From: Aminobacter sp. HY435
Lineage (GTDB): Bacteria > Pseudomonadota > Alphaproteobacteria > Rhizobiales > Rhizobiaceae
Direction: 5' to 3'
NCBI RefSeq assembly: GCF_027568395.1
Contig: NZ_JANKZL010000004.1
Span: 310,001-374,000, forward strand
Length of the DNA: 64,000 nucleotides
The notes beneath the pieces are model-generated. The model did not search any database. It was not told where the DNA came from and was given only the letters and a program-made list of their open reading frames with translations. The position numbers were made by a program, and so were the translations under genes. Within the stretch, counting starts at the first letter, position 1, and each line of letters opens with the position of its first letter. Below are positions 1 through 7,538 of the stretch, piece by piece.

Positions 1-232
1 AGCCGGTCGAGACGACGATGACATCGCTCGACACTTGCTTGATCGAGCCGCCGCTGACGGCCGCCGTCCATTCTTCCATGGGCGATTCGCCGTTCCACAC
101 GCGGTCGACAATCGCGTCGATTTGCCGGGTATCCATCATCAGCTTCCAATCATCTTTGTACTCGACCTCCTCGCCAACGCTGGCGAGCAGGCTGCTCTCC
201 CCATCAAGAAGTCGCCAGACATCCCTCAGGTA
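1..232 (-). CDS. partial open frame of a probable integrated element, unknown function
   Basis: An open minus-strand frame enters from the left edge and runs back to a stop at 233-235. The translation is acidic, Trp-rich and codon-biased (contains DVWRLLDGESS and WNGESPMEEWTAAVSG), so it looks coding. The first in-frame ATGs are at 139 and 136; any earlier start would have to be a rare codon such as the CTG at 229. Just upstream are three very short frames joined by overlapping stop/start codons. I do not recognise the family. Its position past the 3' end of a tRNA suggests a prophage or integrative-element gene, possibly broken. Confidence 0.4.
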
Positions 233-336
233 TCAGAGCATACGATCCCGGCCCGCCCGATGAAATCGCTGCGCATCACTGTCGGGCGCCGTCCGGTTCA
301 ACGATGGGCAACGAAGGGTTGAATTTGTCCATCAGG

Positions 337-417
337 TCAGCCGGAGTTTTCGAGCTTGAGTGCGTATTTCTTCAGCCCGTCAGTGAAACCCCCGTTGCGG
401 ACCGGTACGACCGACAT
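337..417 (-). CDS. very short ORF beside the tRNA, unknown
   Basis: ATG at 415-417 opens 26 codons ending in a TGA at 337-339. That stop overlaps the region of the next short frame (ATG near 334, 18 codons), whose own stop overlaps another ATG. This chain of stop/start overlaps is typical of compact phage operons, but the peptides are too short to assign. It could equally be the decayed end of an integrated element. No homology is recognised. Confidence 0.2.
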   Translation of the reverse strand: MSVVPVRNGGFTDGLKKYALKLENSG

Positions 418-483
418 TGACACGTCGGCAGTCGGATCGCTTCGCCCACAATCCAAAACACATCAGGAATCTTTTCGCCAAAG

Positions 484-526
484 GTACACGCGCGCTCCAG
501 TGTACGTCTTGGTGTACACCCGCGCT
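484..526. repeat. GTACAC repeats, possible integrase arm sites
   Basis: Two near-identical 13-mers, at 484-496 and 514-526, share GTACAC.CGCGCT. A GTGTAC at 500-505 lies between them. Short repeated motifs close to a tRNA 3' end resemble arm-type binding sites near attachment sites. No integrase gene is visible inside the window, so the assignment is inference. Confidence 0.3.
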
Positions 527-568
527 TGAAACGGACTAAAATATAAATGAAATCAATAACTTAGTGAA

Positions 569-644
569 TGGTGGGCCCGGAGGGACTCGAACCCCCAACC
601 AAGCGGTTATGAGCCGCCGGCTCTAACCATTGAGCTACAGGCCC
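569..644 (-). tRNA. tRNA with anticodon CAT, probably tRNA-Ile2
   Basis: Read on the minus strand, a 76-nt cloverleaf starts GGGCCTG, pairs with CGGGCCC before the discriminator A, and ends in an encoded CCA. The D arm has AGCTCAATGGTTAGAGC and the T loop has GTTCGAGTCC. The seven-base anticodon loop is CTCATAA, giving CAT. CAT is shared by initiator Met, elongator Met and the lysidine-modified Ile2. The body, especially the GGTTAGAGC arm and the CGCTTGGTT variable region, resembles bacterial Ile2 more than Met. Its 3' end faces the element-like sequence to the left. Confidence 0.85.
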
Positions 645-776
645 CACGCGGGCTGGATAGTGTCTTTTTGACTCCGGCACAAGCCATCTTCGCAGCTCTC
701 TTGCACGCCGCCGCAATCCACCCATAATCCGACCCTATCCGGCATATCCGCAAGGGCATCCAGAATGGAGAATATT

Positions 777-1493
777 ATGAATCGCAAATACATGGCGCTG
801 ATGCTTGCAGCAGCGCTCGCGCTTCCCGCCGCTGCCGCGCGCGCCGACAACCAGCCGCCGCCGCGCATCATCGTCACCGGCGAAGGCGAGGCCAGCGCGG
901 CTCCCGATTTGGCATTGCTTTCGCTCTCGGTGATGCGCGAGGCCAAGACCGCGCGCGAGGCGCTCGACGCCAACAACGAGGCGATGGCCGCAGTCATTGC
1001 GGCGATGAAGGCCGCCGGCATTGCCGACCGCGATCTCCAGACCTCGGGCATCCAGATTTCGCCGCGCTACAATTTCACCAACAATACCGACGGCAGCCAG
1101 ACGGCGGAACTGGTTGCCTACCAGGTCACCAACACGCTCTCGGTGCGCATCCGCGACATCGCCAAGGCCGGCGAAGTGCTCGACAAGGCGGTTTCGCTCG
1201 GCGTCAACCAGGGTGGCGGCATCACCTTTGCCAATGACGATCCGTCCAAGATCATCACCGAGGCGCGCAAGCTGGCGGTCGCCGACGCCATCGCCAGGGC
1301 CAAGGTTCTGGCCGAGGCGGCAGGCGTCAGTGTCGGCAAAGTGCTCGAAATCGCCGACCAGTCCTTCGTCGGGCAGCCGATGCCGATCCAGGCCAAGTCA
1401 TTCGATCGCGCCGGCGCCGCCGCAGTGCCTGTCGAAGCCGGCGAAAATGCCTACCGCGTGCAGGTCAACGTCATCTTCGAGCTGAAGCAGTAG
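777..1493 (+). CDS. SIMPL (DUF541) domain periplasmic protein, BP26/OMP28-like
   Basis: The product is 238 aa with a signal peptide (MNRKYMALMLAAALALP then AAAARA). The SIMPL/DUF541 domain fills the rest, with the usual RIIVTGEGEASAAPDLALLSLSV opening, here seen at about residues 30-50, and a C-terminal beta-rich half. The family includes the Brucella periplasmic immunogen BP26, which forms ring-like oligomers; its biochemical role is unclear. I chose the ATG at 777 over the in-frame ATG at 765 because GGAGAA at 768-773 serves as its ribosome binding site. The gene stands alone downstream of the tRNA and is followed by a GC hairpin at 1510-1539. Confidence 0.85.
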   Translation: MNRKYMALMLAAALALPAAAARADNQPPPRIIVTGEGEASAAPDLALLSLSVMREAKTAREALDANNEAMAAVIAAMKAAGIADRDLQTSGIQISPRYNFTNNTDGSQTAELVAYQVTNTLSVRIRDIAKAGEVLDKAVSLGVNQGGGITFANDDPSKIITEARKLAVADAIARAKVLAEAAGVSVGKVLEIADQSFVGQPMPIQAKSFDRAGAAAVPVEAGENAYRVQVNVIFELKQ

Positions 1494-1509
1494 CCAAAGG
1501 CCCTCCCGC

Positions 1510-1539
1510 ACCCCGAAGACCGGCAGCGGCCTTCGGGGT
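1510..1539 (+). terminator. GC hairpin after the SIMPL gene
   Basis: Nine-base arms (ACCCCGAAG and CTTCGGGGT) enclose 12 nt, 16 nt after the SIMPL stop codon. No U-run follows, so it may stabilise the 3' end rather than terminate. Confidence 0.45.
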
Positions 1540-1661
1540 GAGCGTGTGCCCTCGGGCGAGGAAAAGCGTGACGCGGTTTTCCGTTCGGAATTGCGGCAAG
1601 ACAAGAGCGCGAATCGAAGCGAACAACACGCCAAACGCGCAATGAGACAACTTGAACAATG

Positions 1662-1694
1662 AAAAACCCCGGAGGCCAGGCCTCCGGGGTTTTG
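1662..1694. terminator. bidirectional intrinsic terminator
   Basis: A perfect inverted repeat has A-rich left and T-rich right flanks (AAAACCCCGGAGGCC and its complement), so it can terminate in either direction. It sits between the convergent SIMPL gene and the small exported-protein gene. Confidence 0.85.
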
Positions 1695-1748
1695 TTGGAG
1701 CCACCGCCCGACCCTGAGGTCAGGGGCTCCCGCTACTGTGGCGCTGGC

Positions 1749-2153
1749 TTACCAACGAACGACCGGGCAGTTGGGGGAGCGGGCGAAGCTGACCGAGATC
1801 CGTTCGCCGAACTTGCGGCCGGCAACCGTGATCGTGCGGCGATTGACATCGACGATGCGGGCGCGGCGCAGGCCCATGCGGTCGGCCTTGTCGAGCGCGC
1901 GGTCCGGCGAGCAGGCGCGGTTCCAGCGATCCTTCGGGCGACCCCAGCGGTTGTCGTTGCGATAGTCGTTGCGGTTGTCCCAGCGGCCGCCGCCGTGGCG
2001 ACCGTCGCGATCCTGGACATAGATGCCGACATCGGCATGGCCCTGGCCAAGGTTGAGATAGAGGCCTTCCGCCTGGGCGGAGGCAGGGATGGCCGCGAGC
2101 GTGCCGAGGCCGATGACGGCCGAAAGCGCTGCGGTCTTGATCTTGTCGAACAT
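1749..2153 (-). CDS. small exported protein, unknown function
   Basis: The product is 134 aa. A signal peptide (MFDKIKTAALSAVIGLG, cleavage near ASAQA) precedes a low-complexity Arg/Asn/Asp/Gly stretch (about residues 45-75) and a conserved-looking C-terminal half with two Cys (ACSPDRALDKADRMGL and NCPVVRW). I do not recognise a characterised family; similar small secreted proteins are common in Hyphomicrobiales. The ATG at 2153 is preferred to an upstream extension because GGAG lies a few bases before it and it begins the signal peptide. A 24-bp palindrome lies about 77 bp upstream. Confidence 0.7.
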   Translation of the reverse strand: MFDKIKTAALSAVIGLGTLAAIPASAQAEGLYLNLGQGHADVGIYVQDRDGRHGGGRWDNRNDYRNDNRWGRPKDRWNRACSPDRALDKADRMGLRRARIVDVNRRTITVAGRKFGERISVSFARSPNCPVVRW

Positions 2154-2229
2154 GGTCTTCTCCTTGGTCCCTAAAACGTTTCGCCTGAGCGATGACCACA
2201 CAATGCCAAGCTCAAGCTGAACCGATCTC

Positions 2230-2253
2230 GAACCGAATATTCATTTTCGGTTC
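2230..2253. promoter_or_regulatory. palindromic operator candidate GAACCGAA-N8-TTCGGTTC
   Basis: A perfect 8-bp inverted repeat with an 8-bp spacer lies in an AT-rich promoter region upstream of the small exported-protein gene (start 2153). It could be a regulator site; no regulator is identified. Confidence 0.4.
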
Positions 2254-2365
2254 ATCTGCCAATCCTTTGAAATTATTATATATTTTCCAGAGAATCGCGC
2301 CAGCGCCCCCACCCCGGCCCACATTCAACAAGTGAACCCGGCTGCAATGTGGCGGCCGCTGCGGC

Positions 2366-2812
2366 TTACGGCTCGTCCTCGAGCATATGGTCGAAATAGT
2401 CTTCCGGCTCGGCCAGGTCGTCCTCAGAGGCCGTCACCGTGCCACGCACCGAAATGCCGGCTTCGTGCACGGTTTCACGGCTGCCCGAAACAAGGTGGTG
2501 CCACCAGTAGAGATCGTGGCCCTCGCCGACCAGCCGGTAGGCGCAGGTGCTTGGCAACCACGAAATGGTCCGCACGTTCTCCGGCGTCAGGCCGACGCAA
2601 TCGGGCACGCGCGCCAGCCGGTTGGCGTAGTCGGCGCAGCGGCAGCTGTCGCTGTCGAACAGCCGGCAACCGACGCTCGTCCAGTAGATTTCGCCGGTGT
2701 CTTCGTCCTCGAGCTTGGACAGGCAGCACTTGCCGCAGCCATCGCACAACGCTTCCCACTGCGATGGGCTCATCGCCTCCAGCGGCGTGGTTTTCCAGTA
2801 TGCTTCATCCAT
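2366..2812 (-). CDS. YcgN-family (UPF0260) cysteine-cluster protein
   Basis: The product is 148 aa and matches the YcgN/UPF0260 family, which carries a CxxCxxCC-type zinc/iron-chelating cluster. Cysteines C23, C26, C29 and C30 are visible in CDGCGKCC, with further Cys in [15 protein letters not shown] and DCVGL. The end (HMLEDEP) fits the family length. An upstream TTG in the same frame (2848) lacks a clear ribosome binding site, so the ATG at 2812 is used; that site is also weak. The biochemical function of the family is not established. The gene is opposite in direction to the following OmpA-family gene. Confidence 0.85.
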   Translation of the reverse strand: MDEAYWKTTPLEAMSPSQWEALCDGCGKCCLSKLEDEDTGEIYWTSVGCRLFDSDSCRCADYANRLARVPDCVGLTPENVRTISWLPSTCAYRLVGEGHDLYWWHHLVSGSRETVHEAGISVRGTVTASEDDLAEPEDYFDHMLEDEP

Positions 2813-3012
2813 GGCGTGGCATGTGGCGCGCCTCGCGCCCGGCGTCAAGCAAATGCGGCTTTGGCGTTCATCGCCAGTTCAGCGATGTCACGATAATGCC
2901 ATGTTGCTGTCGGGCAAATGCCCCGAAACGATGCGACTCCGCCAGGGAACCAATGCCGGTTCCGCAGGTTTGGGCGCGGAACGGGACTTTTACCTTGAGG
3001 AGACTTCCAACG

Positions 3013-5112
3013 ATGAAACGCCAACCACGGATTCTCGCAGGCACGGCTATCGGCCTGTTCATGGCATCCGCGCCGTTGGGCGCCATGCCGCTGCCGGCTG
3101 GACCGCTTGCGGCCAATGGACAGGCCTTGCCGCTTGTGCGGGTGCAGGCCGAATGCCAGGACGGCGAATCGGCGGAAGCTTGCGCGGCGCGCCAGGGCGG
3201 CGGCCAGCAGGAACAGGCACCCGCACAGGAACAGGCGCCCGAGCCAGCCCCGCAACCCGAACCGCAGCCCGCGCCGGAACCACAGCCCGAGGCGCAACAG
3301 CCCGCACCCGAGCCACAGGCCGAAGAGCCGGCGCCACGCCGCAAGCAGCGCCAGCAGCCAGCCGCCGAAGAAGCCGCTCCGCAGGAAGCAGCGCCAGAGC
3401 CACAGGCCGAAGAGCCCGCGCCAAGGCGCAAGCAGCGGCGCGAACAGCCAGCCGCTGAGGAAGCTGCGCCGCAGCAGGAACAGGAAGCAGCCCCGCAGGC
3501 CGCGCCAGCGCCCGAACCGCAGGCGGAGGAGCCTGCGCCCAAGCGCAGGCCGAAACGTGAGCCAGCCGCCGAAGCTCCCGCCCAGGAACAGCCTGCGCAA
3601 GAGCAGCCGGCCCAGGAACAGCCTGCCCAGACGCCCGAAGTTGCGCCGCAGCCGGAGCAGCAGCCCCAGGCCGAACAGCCGGCCCAGCCTCCGGCGGACA
3701 AGCCTGCCCAGCCGACGCCTGAGCAGGTCCCCACCCCTGCTCCCTCGCCGGAAACCCAGGCTCCCGCCGGCGAGGCCCCGGCTCCCACCGAGCAGCCGAC
3801 GCCATCTGAACAACCCGCGACCGGCGAACAGCCGGCACAGCCGGGCGAACAGCCCGCGGCCGGCGAGCAACCCCAGCAGCCTGCCACGGGTGAGCAGCCG
3901 CAGCAGCCCGCCACCGGCGAACAGCAGCCGGCACAGCAGGGCGAAGCGCCTGTGAACCCCAACGAAGCGCCGATCCTCGACAGCGCCAAGGAAGCGCCGC
4001 CTGCCCAGGATGGCGCGGGCCAGCAACCGGCACAGGAGGGCCAGCCGGCCCAGCCCGCGCCTGAGGGCCAGGGCGGCGCCCAGACGGCTCAGCCACAGCC
4101 GCAGCCGGTCGATCAGGGACCGCCCCCTGTCGACGACAAGGCCGCCACCGAACAGGCCCAGCCCGCTCAGATCCAGCCGGTGACGGCTGAAAAGGGCACC
4201 CGTCTCGAACGGGCGCCGGAAATCGACCTTCGCCGCCGCCCGCGTCCCGAAGGTTCTGAGGTGCTGCGCGAGATCGGCGACCGCGTCATCATCCAGCTCA
4301 ACAACCAGATATTCGTCGAGAGCAACGACCGTCCTCGCCTCACCCGCGATGCGCAGGAGGTCTACTATGACGAACTGCCGGGGGGCCGCACCCGCGAGGT
4401 CATCGTTCGTGAAAACGGCAACCAGATCATCACTATCCGCAACCGCTATGGCGATGTCGTCCAGCGTTCGCGCATCACGCCGGATGGTCGCGAATACGTG
4501 CTGAGCTATGTCGATGATCGCTACTACGCCGACATGGACGAGTGGCGCGATCCGGGTCTCGACCTGCCTCCGCTTCAGCTGCACATCCCGCGCAACGAGT
4601 ACATTCTGGAATCCGAGTACGTCGATGGGCCTGACGACTACTATGACTTCCTCGAGCAGCCGCCTGTCGAGCGCGTCAAGCGCCTCTACTCGGTCGATGA
4701 GGTCAAGCGTTCGGCCCGCGTTCGCGACATCGCCCGCCGCGTCGATCTCGACACGCTCAACTTCGAGTTCGGCTCTGCCTCGATCCCCGAGGCGGAGGTC
4801 AACAAGCTTGAGGGCGTGGCCAACGCCATGGACAAGCTGTTGCAGAAGAACCCGGCCGAGACCTTCCTGATCGAAGGCCACACCGACGCCGTCGGTTCCG
4901 ACGTCGCCAACCTGGCGTTGTCGGACCGCCGCGCCGAGGCGGTGGCGGATGCCCTGACCAATGTCTTCGGCATCCCGCCGGAGAACCTCAGCACCCAGGG
5001 CTACGGCGAGCGCTACCTCAAGGTGAAGACGGACCAGCGCGAGCGTGAAAACCGCCGCGTCGCCATCCGTCGCATCACCCCGCTGGTCGCACCCGTCGCC
5101 AGCGCGAAGTAA
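3013..5112 (+). CDS. OmpA-family protein with a long Pro/Glu/Gln/Ala-rich region
   Basis: The product is 699 aa. A signal peptide (MKRQPRILAGTAIGLFMASA) is followed by a short Cys-containing segment (AECQDGESAEACAARQ) and then about 330 residues dominated by Pro, Glu, Gln and Ala (roughly 60-390) with repeated EPQAEEPAPRRKQR-like units. A folded middle (about 395-570) and a C-terminal OmpA-like domain (about 575-690, with FEFGSA, IEGHTDAVG, LSDRRAEAV and GYGERY) complete it. The OmpA domain binds peptidoglycan, and the flexible region could span the periplasm. The frame is open back to 2332, but the ATG at 3013 follows GAGGAG and begins the signal peptide. A strong hairpin follows the stop. 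Confidence 0.88.
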   Translation: MKRQPRILAGTAIGLFMASAPLGAMPLPAGPLAANGQALPLVRVQAECQDGESAEACAARQGGGQQEQAPAQEQAPEPAPQPEPQPAPEPQPEAQQPAPEPQAEEPAPRRKQRQQPAAEEAAPQEAAPEPQAEEPAPRRKQRREQPAAEEAAPQQEQEAAPQAAPAPEPQAEEPAPKRRPKREPAAEAPAQEQPAQEQPAQEQPAQTPEVAPQPEQQPQAEQPAQPPADKPAQPTPEQVPTPAPSPETQAPAGEAPAPTEQPTPSEQPATGEQPAQPGEQPAAGEQPQQPATGEQPQQPATGEQQPAQQGEAPVNPNEAPILDSAKEAPPAQDGAGQQPAQEGQPAQPAPEGQGGAQTAQPQPQPVDQGPPPVDDKAATEQAQPAQIQPVTAEKGTRLERAPEIDLRRRPRPEGSEVLREIGDRVIIQLNNQIFVESNDRPRLTRDAQEVYYDELPGGRTREVIVRENGNQIITIRNRYGDVVQRSRITPDGREYVLSYVDDRYYADMDEWRDPGLDLPPLQLHIPRNEYILESEYVDGPDDYYDFLEQPPVERVKRLYSVDEVKRSARVRDIARRVDLDTLNFEFGSASIPEAEVNKLEGVANAMDKLLQKNPAETFLIEGHTDAVGSDVANLALSDRRAEAVADALTNVFGIPPENLSTQGYGERYLKVKTDQRERENRRVAIRRITPLVAPVASAK

Positions 5113-5121
5113 TCGCTGCCA

Positions 5122-5153
5122 TGCCGGAGAGCGGCAACGCTCTCCGGCACTTC
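5122..5153 (+). terminator. strong hairpin after the OmpA-family gene
   Basis: Perfect 12-bp arms (TGCCGGAGAGCG and its complement) enclose a GCAA loop 9 nt after the stop. Only a short pyrimidine tract follows. Confidence 0.65.
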
Positions 5154-5498
5154 CTGCATATTCCACTATCCAAAACAAAGACTTGCGGCAGCCTGATGAA
5201 TCAGTTGGCGAGCTGATTCAGCCTGCTGGCACAGCCATCCGCGCCAGCCGCGCCCACCACATTTCCCCTCTGCCGGCCGGTCACAATCACGCGATCACCC
5301 CGTTTTCGTCATTGATTCGCTGGATTTTGATGCCACCTTTGTCGAGACGTGGTTCCCTGCCCCGTCCCGTCTCCGTCTCAGGAGACACAGGCCCGGCCGA
5401 AATCCCCCTCCAGCGGCCGGGCCTTGTTTTGTCCGGCGAGCTGATGCATTCGTTTCGCTGACATCACAAAACTCGTTTCCAATCAATTCGGACGTCTT
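5154..5498. other. long non-coding gap before the UPF0114 gene, with a second hairpin
   Basis: I see no convincing gene here. At 5390-5422 a 10-bp GC stem (GGCCCGGCCG and its complement, 13-nt loop) is followed by TTGTTTT, so it reads as an intrinsic terminator only about 70 bp before the UPF0114 start. With no gene ending in front of it, it may be an attenuator in that gene's leader or the end of a short RNA. Confidence 0.4.
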
Positions 5499-6038
5499 AT
5501 GAAACGCCTCGAACTCGCTGTTGAATCCATCATTCTTGCCTCGCGCTGGCTGCTCGTGGTGTTCTACCTCGGCCTTGCCCTGGCGCTTGGGGTGTATGCG
5601 CTTTCCTTTGCCAAGAAGCTCTACGAATTCATCGTCAAGGTCATGATCCTCGACGACACCGACACCATTCTGAAGGTGCTGGGGCTGATCGATGCGGCAC
5701 TTGTCGCCTCGCTGGTGGTGATGGTGATCATTTCCGGCTACGAAAACTTCGTCAGCCGCTTCGACAACCACGACGGCGAAGTTCACTGGCTCGGCACCAT
5801 CGACATCAGCTCGCTGAAGATCAAGGTCGCCTCGACGATCGTGGCGATCTCGTCGATCCACCTCCTGCAGGTCTTCCTCAATCACCAGCAATACACATCC
5901 GAACAATTGATGTGGCTGACCCTGATCCATCTCACCTTCGTGCTGTCGGCCCTGCTGCTTGCCTATATCGACCGTCTGACGGGACTTACCAAGAGCGGCA
6001 AGAAGGCGACGGCGGAGGACACCGGCCCGAGCCTCTAG
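5499..6038 (+). CDS. UPF0114/TIGR00645-family inner-membrane protein (YqhA-like)
   Basis: The product is 179 aa, the usual length for the family. It has hydrophobic segments at about 10-35, 60-85, 105-130 and 140-160, and the family-typical start MKRLELAVESIILASRW. The sequence VIISGYENFVSRFD matches the conserved part of YqhA-like proteins. The function is unknown; a channel or transporter role is only a guess. It is monocistronic, with an intrinsic terminator at 6075-6104. Confidence 0.85.
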   Translation: MKRLELAVESIILASRWLLVVFYLGLALALGVYALSFAKKLYEFIVKVMILDDTDTILKVLGLIDAALVASLVVMVIISGYENFVSRFDNHDGEVHWLGTIDISSLKIKVASTIVAISSIHLLQVFLNHQQYTSEQLMWLTLIHLTFVLSALLLAYIDRLTGLTKSGKKATAEDTGPSL

Positions 6039-6074
6039 CGCATCGGCGGCGCTCCAGCCGCCTTCCAAACATCA

Positions 6075-6104
6075 ACGGAGGCGCCGAAAGCGCCTCCGTT
6101 TTGC
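6075..6104 (+). terminator. intrinsic terminator of the UPF0114 gene
   Basis: A 9-bp stem (ACGGAGGCG and its complement) with a 7-nt loop is followed by TTTTGCGTTTT. Confidence 0.85.
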
Positions 6105-6201
6105 GTTTTGCCGGCGCCAGATGGGCCACGCGCTTGCCCGCGCCATGGAACGCTCGGTGATTTCAGGGGTTGTCTACGGCAAGTCGAAGCCGGAGACCGC
6201 C

Positions 6202-6363
6202 ATGTACGAGCTCTTTCACGCGTTGCTCGCCAGTCCCTGGGGCGATCCACCCGGCGACGATGACGCCGCAATCGTCGCCCAGGCAACTGCGATCGAGCTG
6301 CCTGCACCTGATCTCGATCGGTGTTTCGAGGCCGTCGAACAACAGCTGTTCGACCAGCCATGA
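6202..6363 (+). CDS. small hypothetical protein
   Basis: The product is 53 aa starting MYELFHALLASPWGD, acidic in its middle (GDDDAAIVAQ). The frame is open further upstream to 6121, but GGAG at 6192-6195 is well spaced for the ATG at 6202. Third-position GC preference supports coding. It lies directly before the 101-aa gene at 6460 on the same strand. No family is recognised. Confidence 0.45.
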   Translation: MYELFHALLASPWGDPPGDDDAAIVAQATAIELPAPDLDRCFEAVEQQLFDQP

Positions 6364-6459
6364 GACCCAGCCCTGCGGAGCCAGGCGAAAGCGCTGACCT
6401 CCGTGGCAGCAAGGGGTCGGCTTCGCCTGTCAGCGCCTGTCGGCAAAGGGAGAACTCAC

Positions 6460-6765
6460 GTGAACGTCGCCAATCTGCAGCTCGAGGGCCTGTTGATGGC
6501 CATCGCATCGATCAACCATGTGCTGGTCAGGAAGGGCGTGCTTTCGGCCGAGGAGATAGACATCGCGCTGCGCAAGGCCGAGGCCAGCGAGACCGCCGAG
6601 GAGCGCTCCGGCGGCATGTCGTCATCCAGCCGCGACGCGGTGATTTTCCCGATCCGGCTGCTGCAACTGGCCAACCAGTGCCAACCGGAGGCCGACATTC
6701 CGTCTTTCTCGGCCCTGGCCCGCATGGTCGGCCAGATCAAGGAGCCGTACAACGACCAGATGTGA
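6460..6765 (+). CDS. conserved-looking hypothetical protein, 101 aa
   Basis: A GTG start at 6460 is preceded by AAGGGAGA at a good distance. The protein begins MNVANLQLEGLLMAIASINHVLVRKG, is mostly helical by eye (EEIDIALRKAEASETAEE), and ends near EPYNDQM. There is no signal peptide or membrane segment. I do not recognise the family. It probably shares a transcript with the 53-aa frame upstream. Confidence 0.6.
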   Translation: MNVANLQLEGLLMAIASINHVLVRKGVLSAEEIDIALRKAEASETAEERSGGMSSSSRDAVIFPIRLLQLANQCQPEADIPSFSALARMVGQIKEPYNDQM

Positions 6766-7044
6766 GGCGGCAGCGGACGCAGCATAGGGGGCTCACTGTG
6801 CCCGACGTCAGCGCATGTGATCGACGCTCGCGACGACACCGCCATCAAGACGCCCCGCACGACGTCGTCAACGGCGTTCCAGCGCGAAACCGGAGAAGTG
6901 TGTTCGCCCGCGTCGATGCCGGCCTCGCCGCCGACCTCAGCACACACTGAAGGTCGGCCTGTCGGGCAAGCTCCGAGCTTTCTCAGGCATCAGACCATGC
7001 CGGAGGCGTCCTATGGGGCGCCTCCTTGCATCTTGGACGACGGC

Positions 7045-7470
7045 TCACACGCCCACCGCATCTGGAGCATAGAGCGCCAGGAACTCCTCGCTCGGGGGGA
7101 TCGGCTTGATCACGTCGATCAGCACGCCATTGGGATCGCTGACGATGAAGTGGCGCTGGCCGAAGGCCTCGTCGCGCAGCGAGCGCAGGATCGGCAGGCC
7201 GGCGGCGGCGAGACGGTCGTGCACGGCATCGACATCCTTGACCTCGAAATTGATCAGCAGGCCGGCCGCGCGGCCCCTTCCCGCTTCCGGAATGGTCTCG
7301 TGGTCGCCGTCGACGATGGCGAGGTTGACGCGCTTGTCCTCGCTCGACTGCAGGTGGACGTACCAGTCGCTCTCGAACAGCGGCTGGAAGCGGAAATGCT
7401 CGACATAAAAGGCCACGGTGCCCGCAACGTCGCCGGTCATCAGCACGGGATAGTAGCTCGTCGTCTTCAT
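7045..7470 (-). CDS. VOC-family (glyoxalase/bleomycin-resistance fold) protein
   Basis: The product is 141 aa, a single VOC domain: [26 protein letters not shown] at the start, a central [20 protein letters not shown] repeat unit, and [21 protein letters not shown] at the end, which is the usual metal-ligand/terminal strand region. VOC proteins catalyse varied metal-dependent reactions or bind and detoxify small molecules; the substrate cannot be read from the sequence. It is divergently transcribed from a TetR gene with two matching operators between them, so it is very probably the TetR target. Confidence 0.85.
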   Translation of the reverse strand: MKTTSYYPVLMTGDVAGTVAFYVEHFRFQPLFESDWYVHLQSSEDKRVNLAIVDGDHETIPEAGRGRAAGLLINFEVKDVDAVHDRLAAAGLPILRSLRDEAFGQRHFIVSDPNGVLIDVIKPIPPSEEFLALYAPDAVGV

Positions 7471-7493
7471 GGCTTTTCAACTCCTCGCAAAAA

Positions 7494-7510
7494 ACATACT
7501 GTCTGTATGT
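7494..7510. promoter_or_regulatory. TetR operator candidate 1 (ACATAC-N5-GTATGT)
   Basis: A perfect inverted repeat, ACATAC TGTCT GTATGT, lies 24 bp in front of the VOC start codon, between the VOC gene and the TetR gene. Confidence 0.65.
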
Positions 7511-7521
7511 TGATACAACTA

Positions 7522-7538
7522 ACATACAGGCTGCATGT
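7522..7538. promoter_or_regulatory. TetR operator candidate 2, abutting the regulator start
   Basis: A second copy with the same spacing (ACATAC AGGCT GCATGT, one mismatch) lies 28 bp centre to centre from the first. It ends directly before the TetR ATG at 7539, which leaves no room for a normal ribosome binding site. Confidence 0.6.

Noticed and set aside
3200-3960. Repeated short units suggesting a CRISPR or tandem-repeat locus
   Set aside because: They are in-frame codons for Pro/Glu/Gln/Ala repeats inside the OmpA gene and lack regular spacers.
2845-5178. A 777-codon open frame on the minus strand opposite the OmpA gene
   Set aside because: It mirrors the GC-rich, repeat-rich OmpA sequence and gives an Arg/Gly/Leu-rich translation without motifs, so it is a shadow frame.
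7003-7026. Hairpin downstream of the VOC gene
   Set aside because: The 7-bp stem has a 10-nt loop and no T-run on the relevant strand, so it is too weak to call a terminator.
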